Below are positions 44,862 to 52,787 of a stretch of 64,000 bases of DNA, one piece after another. Under the pieces are notes generated by a model. The model saw only the letters and a list, made by a program, of their open reading frames with translations, was not told the DNA's origin and ran no database searches. The stretch's first letter is position 1; each line of letters begins with the position of its first letter. The position numbers were made by a program, and so were the translations under genes. The stretch is from positions 1 through 64,000 of the forward strand of contig UREK01000001.1 in assembly GCA_900546845.1 (NCBI GenBank), in the 5' to 3' direction. The DNA comes from an uncultured Eubacteriales bacterium (GTDB lineage Bacteria > Bacillota > Clostridia > Christensenellales > CAG-138).

Positions 44862-45469
44862 GGCGTTACCTCCAATCACAGTTCATCAGATAGGTATTTT
44901 ATCCACATAATAAGTCTGCCATGAATGCCCGAAAAAAGCAATCCTCATTTTGGAGTTGAACTTACAAACATTTCATGAACGAATAAATGAGCCGAACAAC
45001 CATAAGCAGCAAAGCACTTTGAAGGCTTGCTGTTTTTTTTGTTCTGAATAAAAAAAGTATTTGATTTTTAAGCATCAAAAAGCATGAAACTGCGAAGATA
45101 CTTGCAAATACTAACTTTTTCGCATATCAAGACAAATAAAATCACAATGGCTTTTGAAGATTTGGCGCCAAAATAGTGCCCAAATTCTCTATAGTGATAT
45201 AAAACGATACGAGCAGATATAAGGAAACACCATAGTATGCAAGAGTGAAAGCACTCGTTGCTTTCGCTCTCTTGTCTGCCACATAAGCAGGCGCAGGCAC
45301 TCCTTGTCAACGGCGGACGGAGCCCATTCATCTTGAACGTTGACGAGGGTAACTGGCTCTGTTATTCCGTAAAAAATAGGGGAATGATAGAAAATTTCAT
45401 ATCCGAGTGATATAATATAAATGTCAAAGATGTCAACAGGTTCAATCGGAATTTAGGAGGGTGACTGAC
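44862..45469. other. 600-base AT-rich gap without a recognised gene
   Basis: A hairpin with T-run on the plus strand (AGCAGCAAAGC...GCTTGCTGTTTTTTTT, about 45003-45040) is terminator-like. TATAAT at 45411-45416 is a possible -10 for the Nudix gene, without a clear -35. Short frames on the minus strand have no ribosome sites and were not called. Confidence 0.4.
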
Positions 45470-45943
45470 ATGGATGTTTCCTTTAAAACCAATGATGGAA
45501 AGTTTAATTATAGAGTTTGCGCAGTGATGATTAACAACGGCAGGATACTGGCAATGCACGATGAACGCTCACCATATTACTACTTGCCCGGTGGGAGAGT
45601 AGAAATGGGTGAAACCGCAGAGCACGCTGTGGTTAGGGAAGTGCAGGAAGAACTGAACATCACCCCTAAAATCATTCGTCCGTTATGGCTAAATCAAGCC
45701 TTTTTTAGAGAAGATGTGGATGGACAAAATTACCATGAACTATGTGTGTATTTTCTGGTGGATATTTCTAACACAGATATTCTTTCCAAAGAACGGTTTA
45801 CCTTGCAAGAACGGCATCATATACATGACTTTGAATGGCTCGAATTTGAGCGACTGAAAACTGAATACTTTTATCCTTTGTTCTTGAAGAGTGAGATATT
45901 CAATTTGCCTGACGAATTTACAATTCGTGCGGAAAGAGAATAG
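45470..45943 (+). CDS. Nudix hydrolase
   Basis: A 157-residue protein with a Nudix box GGRVEMGETAEHAVVREVQEEL at about residues 42-63 (the GX5EX7REUXEEXGU pattern, with Asn instead of the late Gly). It hydrolyses a nucleoside diphosphate linked to another moiety; the substrate is unknown. The start at 45470 is set by AGGAGG nine bases upstream; a GTG nine bases earlier touches that site. The stop is TAG, which shows that UAG is read as stop in this island. It stands alone. Confidence 0.9.
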   Translation: MDVSFKTNDGKFNYRVCAVMINNGRILAMHDERSPYYYLPGGRVEMGETAEHAVVREVQEELNITPKIIRPLWLNQAFFREDVDGQNYHELCVYFLVDISNTDILSKERFTLQERHHIHDFEWLEFERLKTEYFYPLFLKSEIFNLPDEFTIRAERE

Positions 45944-46228
45944 AAAGATAAACCGGAATTTGAAAACCACGATATCATAAGTGGTTACCGCTCCGCATAG
46001 GGCGTTAATAAAATCCTCCAAAACGCCCCAAAACAAAGGATCTATCGCAATGTGTCCGCCATACGATTTCACTTGCGTTTATGCTTCCCACGCCACCTCA
46101 TAAGGGCAAAAACAAGGGAAGAATAAGCTGATAACAAGTTATAATAGCAAGTGGCAATCGGGACACTATGATAAGTGCTTGTGCGATGGAAATTGTGGAG
46201 AAAGAAATCATTTACGCATAACAGACAG

Positions 46229-46253
46229 GCGGCAGGGAGAAATCTCTGCCGCC
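46229..46253. promoter_or_regulatory. Hairpin immediately before the tetR promoter
   Basis: GGCGGCAGGGAGA/TCTCTGCCGCC pair with one mismatch. It ends three bases before the -35 of the TetR operon, so it may be an operator or an upstream terminator. The remaining gap from 45944 contains no gene; at 46101-46120 there is a 20-base motif repeated at 49241-49260. Confidence 0.45.
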
Positions 46254-46255
46254 TA

Positions 46256-46284
46256 TTGACTTTTTATGCTGTCCTGCATATAAT
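46256..46284 (+). promoter_or_regulatory. Promoter of the TetR-ABC-FtsX operon
   Basis: TTGACT (46256-46261), 17-base spacer, TATAAT (46279-46284). Confidence 0.85.
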
Positions 46285-46331
46285 AAAACAGATGATGCAA
46301 AACAAGCGATTTAGAATAAGGAGGAACAGAT

Positions 46332-46913
46332 ATGCCGCCAAAAGCAAAATTTACAAAAGAGGAAATTGTTGATGCCGCTTTCCATATTGTCAAAACAGAT
46401 GGCTTTGAAGCCCTGACTTCCAGAGCGTTAGGAACCCGCCTGGGCAGCTCGGCAAGGCCTATTTTTACAGTATTCCAAAGTATGGACGAAGTTCAGCAAG
46501 CCGTGATCGAAGCTGCAAAAGCGCTGTATAAGGGATATGTGGATCAAGGCTTGATGTGGGAACACCCCTTTAAGGGCGTGGGAACCCAATATATTCTCTT
46601 TTCTATTCAGGAGCCAAAGCTCTTTCAGCTTCTGTTTATGACAGAACAGCCGCAAATCCCGGATTTTTCGGGTGTATTGCCCTTGATCGAGGAAAGCTAC
46701 GAGGAAATTCTCTTGTCTATTCAAAATGACTATGGAATAAGCAGGCACCTTGCCGAAAAGCTATATCATCACCTTTGGATCTATACCCACGGTATCGCAA
46801 CCCTTTGTGCCACCAAAATGTGCCGCTTTACCGGCGAGGAAATCAGCTCGATGATTACAGAGGTATGTACGAGTATTTTGAAAAATATAAAGGAGGGTCA
46901 AAGCAATGATTGA
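46332..46913 (+). CDS. TetR/AcrR-family transcriptional regulator
   Basis: A 193-residue regulator. The N-terminal helix-turn-helix (residues 8-53; FTKEEIVDAAFHIVKTDGFEALTSRALG then GSSARPIFTVF) belongs to the TetR family. The C-terminal helical domain would bind a ligand and dimerise. It is the first gene of an operon with an ABC ATPase and an FtsX-like permease, and overlaps the ATPase start by eight bases, so it probably controls them. AAGGAGG precedes the ATG. Confidence 0.92.
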   Translation: MPPKAKFTKEEIVDAAFHIVKTDGFEALTSRALGTRLGSSARPIFTVFQSMDEVQQAVIEAAKALYKGYVDQGLMWEHPFKGVGTQYILFSIQEPKLFQLLFMTEQPQIPDFSGVLPLIEESYEEILLSIQNDYGISRHLAEKLYHHLWIYTHGIATLCATKMCRFTGEEISSMITEVCTSILKNIKEGQSND

Positions 46914-47598
46914 AGTGAAAAACATTGTAAAATCATACGGAAGCGGCGAGAGCCGATTTCAGGCTTTGCGGGGGATCAGTCTTAAAATCCAGGACGGGGA
47001 TTTTGTTGTGATCCTCGGTGCGTCAGGTTCCGGCAAATCTACTTTTTTGAATGTAATTTCAGGGCTCGAACACCCGGACAGCGGTAAGGTGTTTTATGAT
47101 ACAACGGATATTACAGCACTTCCCGACAAGAAATTAACGGCCTTTCGCAAGGGAAATGTGGGCTTTATTTTTCAGCAGTATTATTTGCTCCCGGACATGA
47201 GCGTGGAGAAAAATGTGAAAATGGGTGCGGATTTAGCGGGCAACAAGGATTATGAAGCCGTTATTAGAGCGGTCGGACTCGGAGAGAAACTACATAAATA
47301 TCCCAGTGAGCTTTCAGGCGGCGAACAGCAAAGAGTTTCCGTTGCAAGAGCATTGGCAAAAAAGCCAAAGGTATTGTTTCTGGACGAGCCTACAGGCGCA
47401 TTGGATGAACAGACGGGCCGGCAGGTGCTGGATTATATCTGCAAGTTAAAAAAACAGTATGGTTTTACGATTGTCATGGTGACACACAATTTGAATATTG
47501 CGGAAATGGCCAAAACAGTCGTTAAAATGAACAGCGGAAAAATATCGGATATTTACCAAAACGAAGTTCAAAAGTCCGCTTATGAGATCGGATGGTGA
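46906..47598 (+). CDS. ABC transporter ATP-binding protein (MacB/LolD-like)
   Basis: A 230-residue ATPase. Walker A is LGASGSGKST (about residues 37-46), the Q-loop lies in FIFQQYYLLPDMSVEKN, the signature is LSGGEQQRVSVARAL (about 133-147), and Walker B is VLFLDEPTGALD (about 156-167). It matches the MacB/LolD/FtsE group that works with FtsX-like permeases. The partner permease is the next gene. The complex may export an antimicrobial peptide or lipid, or take part in signalling. Confidence 0.94.
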   Translation: MIEVKNIVKSYGSGESRFQALRGISLKIQDGDFVVILGASGSGKSTFLNVISGLEHPDSGKVFYDTTDITALPDKKLTAFRKGNVGFIFQQYYLLPDMSVEKNVKMGADLAGNKDYEAVIRAVGLGEKLHKYPSELSGGEQQRVSVARALAKKPKVLFLDEPTGALDEQTGRQVLDYICKLKKQYGFTIVMVTHNLNIAEMAKTVVKMNSGKISDIYQNEVQKSAYEIGW

Positions 47599-47602
47599 TA
47601 AA

Positions 47603-48751
47603 ATGCTTATTGGAATCAAAAATGCTTCAAAGCTCATCGGCATTTCGATCATCGCTTGCTGTGCCGTGCTGGTGTGTACAATGTTCCTGAATTTCTATTT
47701 TGATGTTCAGCTAATTGAGAGTGAAATCACATCAGAACTGTCTATGATTTTCTATAACGCTCAGGTTTCGACGGCAAAGGTTGTCTGCCTTGTAAGTGGC
47801 GGTTGTCTGCTGATCACTTCGGTTGTTATGCTCATGTTTTACATCAAGCATTATATTGATACCCACAAAAAAGAGCTTGGTATCTTAAAGGCTTTGGGGT
47901 ATTCCAATCTGGAAGTCGCAAAAAGCTTTTGGGTATTCGGGATCAGCGCGTTTATCGGGACTGCGATTGGTTTTGGTGGAGCGTTTGCGCTGATGCCACG
48001 GTTTTATGCTCTGCAAAATGAGGACAAAATGCTTCCAGAGATCGCTATACACTTTCACCCAACCATCTTTCTTTATTTTGTGATATTACCGACAGTTGGT
48101 TTTTCTCTGCTTGCGATTGGTTATGCTTGGTGGAAATTAAAGAGGCCTGTATTATCGCTTCTGAAAAATGATTTTCAGATCTTAACCAAAGCAAAGAGGC
48201 ATACGGAGGATAAACTCAGCGAGTGTTCCTTTGTGGATGACGCGAAAAGAAATACCGTAAAAAGCAAGAAAGAACTTATATTTTTTATCATTTTTGCTTC
48301 CTTCTGCTTCTCCGCCATGACGCAGATGTCCTTTAGCATGAAAGACCTGTCAAGTGAAATGATGGGAGCCATGATGCTGATGATCGGCCTTGTTTTGGCG
48401 TTTACAACACTGTTTCTGTCCATCACAACAGTTATCAACGGAAACACAAAAACGGTCGCTATGATGCGGGTGTTTGGCTATTCGCAAAAAGAATGCTGCA
48501 AGGCAATTCTCGGCGGATACAGACCCATGTCCTATATCGGTTTTGCCATTGGAACAGGATACCAGTATGCCTTGCTTCGGATTATGGTGGATATTGTATT
48601 TAAAGACGTTGAGGGCGTTCCTGTTTATAAATTTGATTTTCCTGTTATGCTTATTTCGCTTGTTGTCTTTATTATGATGTATGAAATTCTGATGTTTATA
48701 TATTCCGAAAAGGTAAAGAAGATTTCTATTAAAGAAATAATGATTGAATAA
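47603..48751 (+). CDS. FtsX-like ABC permease
   Basis: A 382-residue membrane protein with about seven spans in two FtsX-like halves (about residues 20-200 and 225-382). IDTHKKELGILKALGYSNLEV in the first half and TKTVAMMRVFGYSQKE in the second are the repeated FtsX motif. It is compact, without a large outer domain. The start at 47603 (MLIGIKNASKLIG) is chosen by similarity to the typical N-terminus; a TTG/ATG upstream overlaps the ATPase end. Function follows that of its ATPase. Confidence 0.85.
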   Translation: MLIGIKNASKLIGISIIACCAVLVCTMFLNFYFDVQLIESEITSELSMIFYNAQVSTAKVVCLVSGGCLLITSVVMLMFYIKHYIDTHKKELGILKALGYSNLEVAKSFWVFGISAFIGTAIGFGGAFALMPRFYALQNEDKMLPEIAIHFHPTIFLYFVILPTVGFSLLAIGYAWWKLKRPVLSLLKNDFQILTKAKRHTEDKLSECSFVDDAKRNTVKSKKELIFFIIFASFCFSAMTQMSFSMKDLSSEMMGAMMLMIGLVLAFTTLFLSITTVINGNTKTVAMMRVFGYSQKECCKAILGGYRPMSYIGFAIGTGYQYALLRIMVDIVFKDVEGVPVYKFDFPVMLISLVVFIMMYEILMFIYSEKVKKISIKEIMIE

Positions 48752-48763
48752 TTAGAGGAAAGT

Positions 48764-49108
48764 ATGCAAAACGAATGGATACGTTGCCCTGCCTGTGAGA
48801 ACAAAACAAGGTTGTAGATACGGGAAGATACAGAACTGAGAAATTCCCCCCTTTACTGCCCAAAATGCAAGCAGGAAACGCTGATAGAAGCGGAAAACTT
48901 GAAAATAACTGTTATAAAGAAACAGGAAACATACTCTCTATATGTACGCCGCCGTATATGGGTAAAACCATGGCGGCGGTTTTTCTGCGCCTATCGGCTG
49001 TCTCTGCCAAAAAATTTTTTGCGTGATTTCTGCTGTCTGCCCTGCTCCTGTAACAGCCTGAGCCTGTTTCTGACGCTCTCTCTTTCAGGCGGTACGCCAC
49101 ATGTGTAG
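48764..49108 (+). pseudogene. Cys-rich KTR-domain gene with in-frame amber codon
   Basis: AGAGGA precedes ATG at 48764. The frame encodes MQNEWIRCPACENKTRL, then TAG (48815-48817), then IREDTELRNSPLYCPKCKQ and ETLIEAENLKITVIKK, which is the conserved Cys-rich KTR-domain protein carried by Tn916-like and related conjugative transposons. Two CxxC pairs are intact. The stop codon replaces the residue before IRED. After about codon 62 the frame continues into a terminator hairpin, so the normal end is also missing. It lies right behind the FtsX gene. Confidence 0.75.
48947..48985 (+). terminator. Terminator after the TetR-ABC-FtsX operon
   Basis: CGCCGCCGTATATGG and CCATGGCGGCG pair with a small asymmetry, followed by GTTTTTC. 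Confidence 0.75.
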
Positions 49109-49222
49109 GAGCGAAACCCCTCTTGTACGAAGGGAAATTTTGTGCAAGGGGTGTATTTCGCTCTCAAACGCCGAGGGCTTATTACCCGCCGGAAAAGCAG
49201 TTTTGTATTCAGATAAATAAAA

Positions 49223-49260
49223 TTCCCTTGTTTCGGCTTGTAAGGGCAAGAACAAGGGAA
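49223..49260. repeat. 10-bp inverted repeat; 3' half shared with 46101-46120
   Basis: TTCCCTTGTT (49223-49232) and AACAAGGGAA (49251-49260) are perfect inverted arms. TAAGGGCAAGAACAAGGGAA (49241-49260) matches 46101-46120 at 19 of 20 bases, so this is a dispersed motif within the island. Confidence 0.55.
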
Positions 49261-49343
49261 AATACATAAAGGCTGGAACACAAAACAGGCGAAACGCCTT
49301 GAAAATACAGCGTTTTCAGAGGGTTTCATAGACAAACTGGAAT

Positions 49344-49842
49344 TTACCTCATACTCATAATATATACCTGACATGGATTCCATTCATCCCATAATGTGGG
49401 AAACACCTCAAATTCCTTAAAACCAAGCGAAAGGTAGAACTTGTTTGTCCTGTCATATTCCTCATGTTTCCCCATTTGGACTGTTTTGACCTGAATAAAA
49501 GAATAGCCCTGTTCCACTGCCGCTTCCTTGGCTCTGCTGAATAATTCTCGACCAATACCTTTCCGATGAAATTCTTTCAAAACACCCATAACATACAATT
49601 CCACTGTAGCACTACCAGTTTCTTTCAAATATAGAAACCCAACAGGACTATCACCTTCAAAAGCACAAAAGAATATTTTATGATTGCTCTCCGCAATATA
49701 TTCCTCTCTTGCCTCCGGAATTCCAAACCAATCTGGAAGAGCTTCAAGGATAAGCCTCGTAATGTTTTGCTTTTCACCATCGTCTGATAAGCCTCGTAAT
49801 GTTTTGCTTTTCACCATCGTCTGTGATTTGCCTTATCTCCAT
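49344..49842 (-). pseudogene. GNAT acetyltransferase frameshifted by a 37-bp tandem duplication
   Basis: The original start is ATG at 49842 with AAGGAG upstream (MEIRQITDDGEKQNITRLI). A perfect 37-bp tandem duplication then shifts the frame, giving a stop after about 22 codons. The rest (ILEALPDWFGIPEAREEY to the end at 49344) is intact: GNAT motif A is FHRKGIGRELF with RxxGxG, and VKTVQMGKHEEYDRTNKFYLSLGF is the C-terminal part. An alternative start within the duplication (ATG at 49817, MVKSKTLRGL) could yield a 157-residue product but lacks a ribosome site. Losing one repeat would restore the gene. Confidence 0.78.
49749..49822. repeat. 37-bp perfect tandem duplication
   Basis: Two identical 37-base units (49749-49785 and 49786-49822), each beginning GATAAGCCTCGTAATG and ending CACCATCGTCT. 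37 is not a multiple of three, so the unit shifts the reading frame of the GNAT gene. Confidence 0.95.
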
Positions 49843-49939
49843 TTTATCTGCTCCTTTTTTAATCCCGATTTGCCGCTCAGATATGAAATAATGATACCAT
49901 GGATTTGTGAAAAATTCTACCGCATAATTCACTCTGGCT

Positions 49940-49996
49940 GATTACAAAGCCGAAGGGAGAAGCTACTTCTTTATATAGCCTCTCCCTTCGGTAATC
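49940..49996. terminator. Long perfect-arm hairpin between two minus-strand genes
   Basis: CCGAAGGGAGAAGCTA pairs with TAGCCTCTCCCTTCGG with one bulge, and the flanking GATTAC/GTAATC also pair. No T-run of note follows, so it may be a terminator or processing hairpin for the upstream gene at 50075. Confidence 0.5.
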
Positions 49997-50074
49997 CATT
50001 TATTCATGTTCTTCACCCTCACAACTCCCGATTTGTATGTCTGTTCGCTCCCCGACAAATGGGAAGTTATTAAC

Positions 50075-50590
50075 TTAATCCCATAATGAAGAAAAGTGAG
50101 CAAGGTAAAACTGTCTCATCTTCTCGCCTTGGTCGTCGATGTGTTCCTTGATATAGTTCGCCTGCTGTTTCTGCTCGATTGGATCAATTTCGGAATATCT
50201 GTGAATGACAACATTTCCATTTTCCTCTTCCTTCAGAATCTCGGCATAGGGGTCGTCAACCACTTCGCATTGGTGAACAGGCACCGCTGTCTCGCTCTCC
50301 CATGTATGTCCCTTTGTGTTTGTCAGGTCATCGGTCGCGTCGGTAAAGTAAATATATCCACGTTTACCGCCGTAAAGTATTCTTAATTGATCTGGAAACC
50401 TCTCGAAGTAATGTTGCTTTCCGTCCCTGCCAAGGCCCATGGTAACAAAGTTCTCGCTCCTGCTTCGACAACAAACCAGGGCATAGCACCTATCCTCGGT
50501 AAAATAGACGACTCTTTTCCCTGACGTATGAGATATTGAATTTGCTTTGATGATGCTTAATCCCTCTATGATTGTTCCATGATACAGCAT
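50075..50590 (-). CDS. Hypothetical protein with ADP-ribosyltransferase-like N-terminal motif
   Basis: A 171-residue protein. The start at 50590 is set by GGAGG five bases upstream (MLYHGTIIEGLSIIKANS). LYHGT followed about 28 residues later by VYFTEDRCYALVCC resembles the H-Y pattern of the ADP-ribosyltransferase fold (PARP/KptA/DarT group). The C-terminal half is charged (YAEILKEEENGNVVIHRYSEIDPIEQKQQ) and unlike anything recognised. The resemblance is weak and the function is a guess. It stands alone near the right edge of the island. Confidence 0.65.
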   Translation of the reverse strand: MLYHGTIIEGLSIIKANSISHTSGKRVVYFTEDRCYALVCCRSRSENFVTMGLGRDGKQHYFERFPDQLRILYGGKRGYIYFTDATDDLTNTKGHTWESETAVPVHQCEVVDDPYAEILKEEENGNVVIHRYSEIDPIEQKQQANYIKEHIDDQGEKMRQFYLAHFSSLWD

Positions 50591-50812
50591 ATGTACCTCC
50601 ATAAATACCGAGTTTGTTGCGCAATAGCAAGCTATCGGAACCTCTTCCTTCGGCTCGTTTTGCTTTGTTATAAATACTTCCTTGATAAGGCTGCGGCTTT
50701 TTGGAGTAGCTCTTTTTTTTACTATACACGGCAAGCGATTGCGTTGTCAAGCATACTTTGAAAAATATTTATCAATAAGGGCCAAGTTTAATGGGCGATT
50801 TCTGGCGCATAC

Positions 50813-50844
50813 GCAAAAAGGATGGCGCGAGCCATCCTTTTTGC
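50813..50844. terminator. Bidirectional terminator at the island's right edge
   Basis: GCAAAAAGGATGGC/GCCATCCTTTTTGC, a 14-bp perfect stem with a 4-base loop and T-runs on both strands. It terminates the B12 transporter operon from the right. Confidence 0.88.
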
Positions 50845-50955
50845 CAGCAAACTGAACACGGTATCGTCCGCGACGGACGGCTCCATAAGCGGAGCAAGCA
50901 AGGGGTGCGGACGGGCAGGCCCGCTTCCCCGGCTTTCCAAGATAAGAGGAGGAGG

Positions 50956-51735
50956 TCAATCGTAGCGCGGGATCATATAGGGATGCCCTTGTTCCTCGCG
51001 CACCTCGGCTTTAATGCCGTAGGCCTCCGCCAAGAGCGGCGCGGTAATGACCGCGCGGGGGCTGCCGCAGGCGAGCGCTTTCCCGCCCTTGAGCAGCAAA
51101 ATCTGGTCGGAATAATGGGCCGAGAGGTTTATATCGTGCATCACGCAGAGCGCGGAAACGCCGCTCTCCCGACAAAGGCTGCGCACTAGGCGCAGAATCT
51201 CGATCTGATGCTTCACGTCAAGGCTTGCGACCGGCTCGTCGAGCAGCATGAGCTCGGATCTCTGGCAGACGGCCCGGGCGATGATCGTCCGCTGCCACTC
51301 GCCGCCGGAAAGCGTCAGCACGGAACGCTCCGCAAGCGCGGCCATGCCCGTGCGCGCAAGCGCCGCGTCCGCGGCGGCATAATCCGCCTCCGTTTCCCCG
51401 GCGAAGCGTTTCAGATGCGGGTTGCGCCCCATGAGCACGATGTCCCGCACGGTGAAGTCAAATTCCATCACCGGGTTTTGCGGCACGAGGGCCATGCGCC
51501 GGGCGAGCGCCTTTGCGCTCAGGCGCGCCACCGTGTCCTCCCCGATGCGCACCACGCCTGCGGTGGGCGTAAGATACCCGCTGATGCAGCGCAAAAGCGT
51601 GGTTTTTCCGCTGCCGTTGTGGCCGAGGATGGAGACGAGCTCCCCCGGGGCGACGGTGAGCGAAACGTCTTTTAAAATAGGTTTTTCCCCATAAGAAAAC
51701 GATACGCCTTCCACGGTGAGTCTGGCTGCGCTCAT
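50956..51735 (-). CDS. btuD: Cobalamin-type ABC transporter ATP-binding protein
   Basis: A 259-residue FecE/BtuD-type ATPase. Walker A GHNGSGKTT (about residues 38-46), signature LSGGEWQR (about 142-149) and Walker B LMLLDEPVASLD (about 163-174) are complete, with the switch His in CVMHDINLS. It is the last gene of the operon and overlaps the permease by four bases. The vitamin B12 role rests on the cobalamin riboswitch upstream of the operon. Confidence 0.92.
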   Translation of the reverse strand: MSAARLTVEGVSFSYGEKPILKDVSLTVAPGELVSILGHNGSGKTTLLRCISGYLTPTAGVVRIGEDTVARLSAKALARRMALVPQNPVMEFDFTVRDIVLMGRNPHLKRFAGETEADYAAADAALARTGMAALAERSVLTLSGGEWQRTIIARAVCQRSELMLLDEPVASLDVKHQIEILRLVRSLCRESGVSALCVMHDINLSAHYSDQILLLKGGKALACGSPRAVITAPLLAEAYGIKAEVREEQGHPYMIPRYD

Positions 51736-52784
51736 GTGCGGCCTCCCTTCCCCTGCCTGCGCAGCAGGTATAGGAAAAACGGTACGCCAAAGAGCGCCGA
51801 AAGCACACCCACGGGGATCTCGAGCGGTGGGAACAGGCTGCGTGCAAGCATATCCGCAAGGCAGAGGAACACGCCGCCGCCCAGGAAGGAGCAGGGGAGG
51901 AGCAGCCGGTGATCCGGCCCGGTCATCAGGCGCAGGATGTGCGGCAGCATCAGGCCAACAAAGCCCACGATGCCGGAAACGCTCACGCAGCCCGCCGCAA
52001 GCAGCGTCGTCAGGATGACGAGGATGCGCGTCGTCCGAGCGGTATCCACGCCCAGCATGCGTGCATCTTCATCACCCAGCAGCATGATGTTGAGCGGCCG
52101 TGCGAAGAGCATGCAAAGCGCCGCACAGGGCAGGATCAGGAGCGATGCGAAACGCACCTTTTCAAACGAGGCTGCCGTGAAGCTCCCAAGCGTCCAGAAC
52201 ACGACCTGCTCCATGCTCTCCCGGTGCAGGATCATAATGCCGGAGGTCAGCGCAGTAAAAAGCGAGGATACCGCAATGCCTGCGAGCAGGAGCGCGGAGG
52301 CGGAGGTGCGGCTGCCGACGCGCGCGAACTGCACCACGAGCAGCACCGCGAGGATGCCGCCTATGAGTGCGCCGAGCGCCACGCTCCCAAGGCCGAGGGC
52401 CGCGATGCCAAAGGAGGCCCCGCCGATTCCGAATGCAATGCAGGCGGCGGCACCGAAGCCCGCGCCCGCGCTCACGCCGAGGATGTGGCTGTCCGCCATC
52501 GGGTTTTTGAACACACCCTGCAAGCAGCAGCCTGCAACAGCGAGGCCGCCGCCCACAAGGTAGGAAAGCAGCGCCCGCGGCAGGCGGATCTTGAAAAGAA
52601 TCACCTCCGCGCCGGAAGCGCCGGAAGCGCCGGTAAGCAGATACTCCAGGAATTCCCGCACCTTAAAGCCCGTGCTGCCCCAGGCGACCGCCGCCAGCAG
52701 CGCAAAAACGCTCAGTGCAAGCAGGGTAAAGACCGATATGAAAGCGCGCGCGCCGCGCGCCTTTTTCGCGGACTGTCCGGGCAC
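51732..52784 (-). CDS. btuC: Cobalamin-type ABC transporter permease (FecCD family)
   Basis: A 350-residue inner-membrane permease with about ten spans. LPRALLSYLVGGGLAVAGCCLQGVFKNPMADSHILGVSAGAGFGA (near residues 69-113) is the characteristic FecCD/BtuC stretch, and GIVGFVGLMLPHILRLMTGPDHRLLLP (near 271-297) carries the coupling-helix region. It is flanked by its binding protein and ATPase in the usual F-C-D order. Confidence 0.93.
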   Translation of the reverse strand: MPGQSAKKARGARAFISVFTLLALSVFALLAAVAWGSTGFKVREFLEYLLTGASGASGAEVILFKIRLPRALLSYLVGGGLAVAGCCLQGVFKNPMADSHILGVSAGAGFGAAACIAFGIGGASFGIAALGLGSVALGALIGGILAVLLVVQFARVGSRTSASALLLAGIAVSSLFTALTSGIMILHRESMEQVVFWTLGSFTAASFEKVRFASLLILPCAALCMLFARPLNIMLLGDEDARMLGVDTARTTRILVILTTLLAAGCVSVSGIVGFVGLMLPHILRLMTGPDHRLLLPCSFLGGGVFLCLADMLARSLFPPLEIPVGVLSALFGVPFFLYLLRRQGKGGRT

Positions 52785-52787
52785 GGG

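Larger units (their letters stand above)
41200..50780. other. AT-rich accessory island
   Basis: Between leuS and the terminator at 50813 the base composition falls sharply and codon use changes to A/T-ending codons. Gene content is typical of horizontally acquired DNA: two GNATs, a Nudix protein, a wall-anchored protein, a TetR-ABC-FtsX operon, a KTR-domain remnant and an ART-like protein. Several genes are decayed. No integrase, relaxase or flanking attachment repeat is visible, so it may be the residue of a conjugative element. Confidence 0.65.

Noticed and set aside
44627..44875. 82-residue Cys-rich frame on the minus strand
   Set aside because: It would start at a TTG inside the ribosome site and has no recognised domain; the ATG in the other frame is better placed.
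45068..45331. 87-residue frame on the minus strand in the AT-rich gap
   Set aside because: No ribosome site and no coding-like composition.
41482..50780. UAG read as a sense codon in the island
   Set aside because: Two genes have internal TAG, but the intact Nudix gene ends in TAG, a core kinase gene also ends in TAG, and no suppressor tRNA is visible. Nonsense mutation is simpler.
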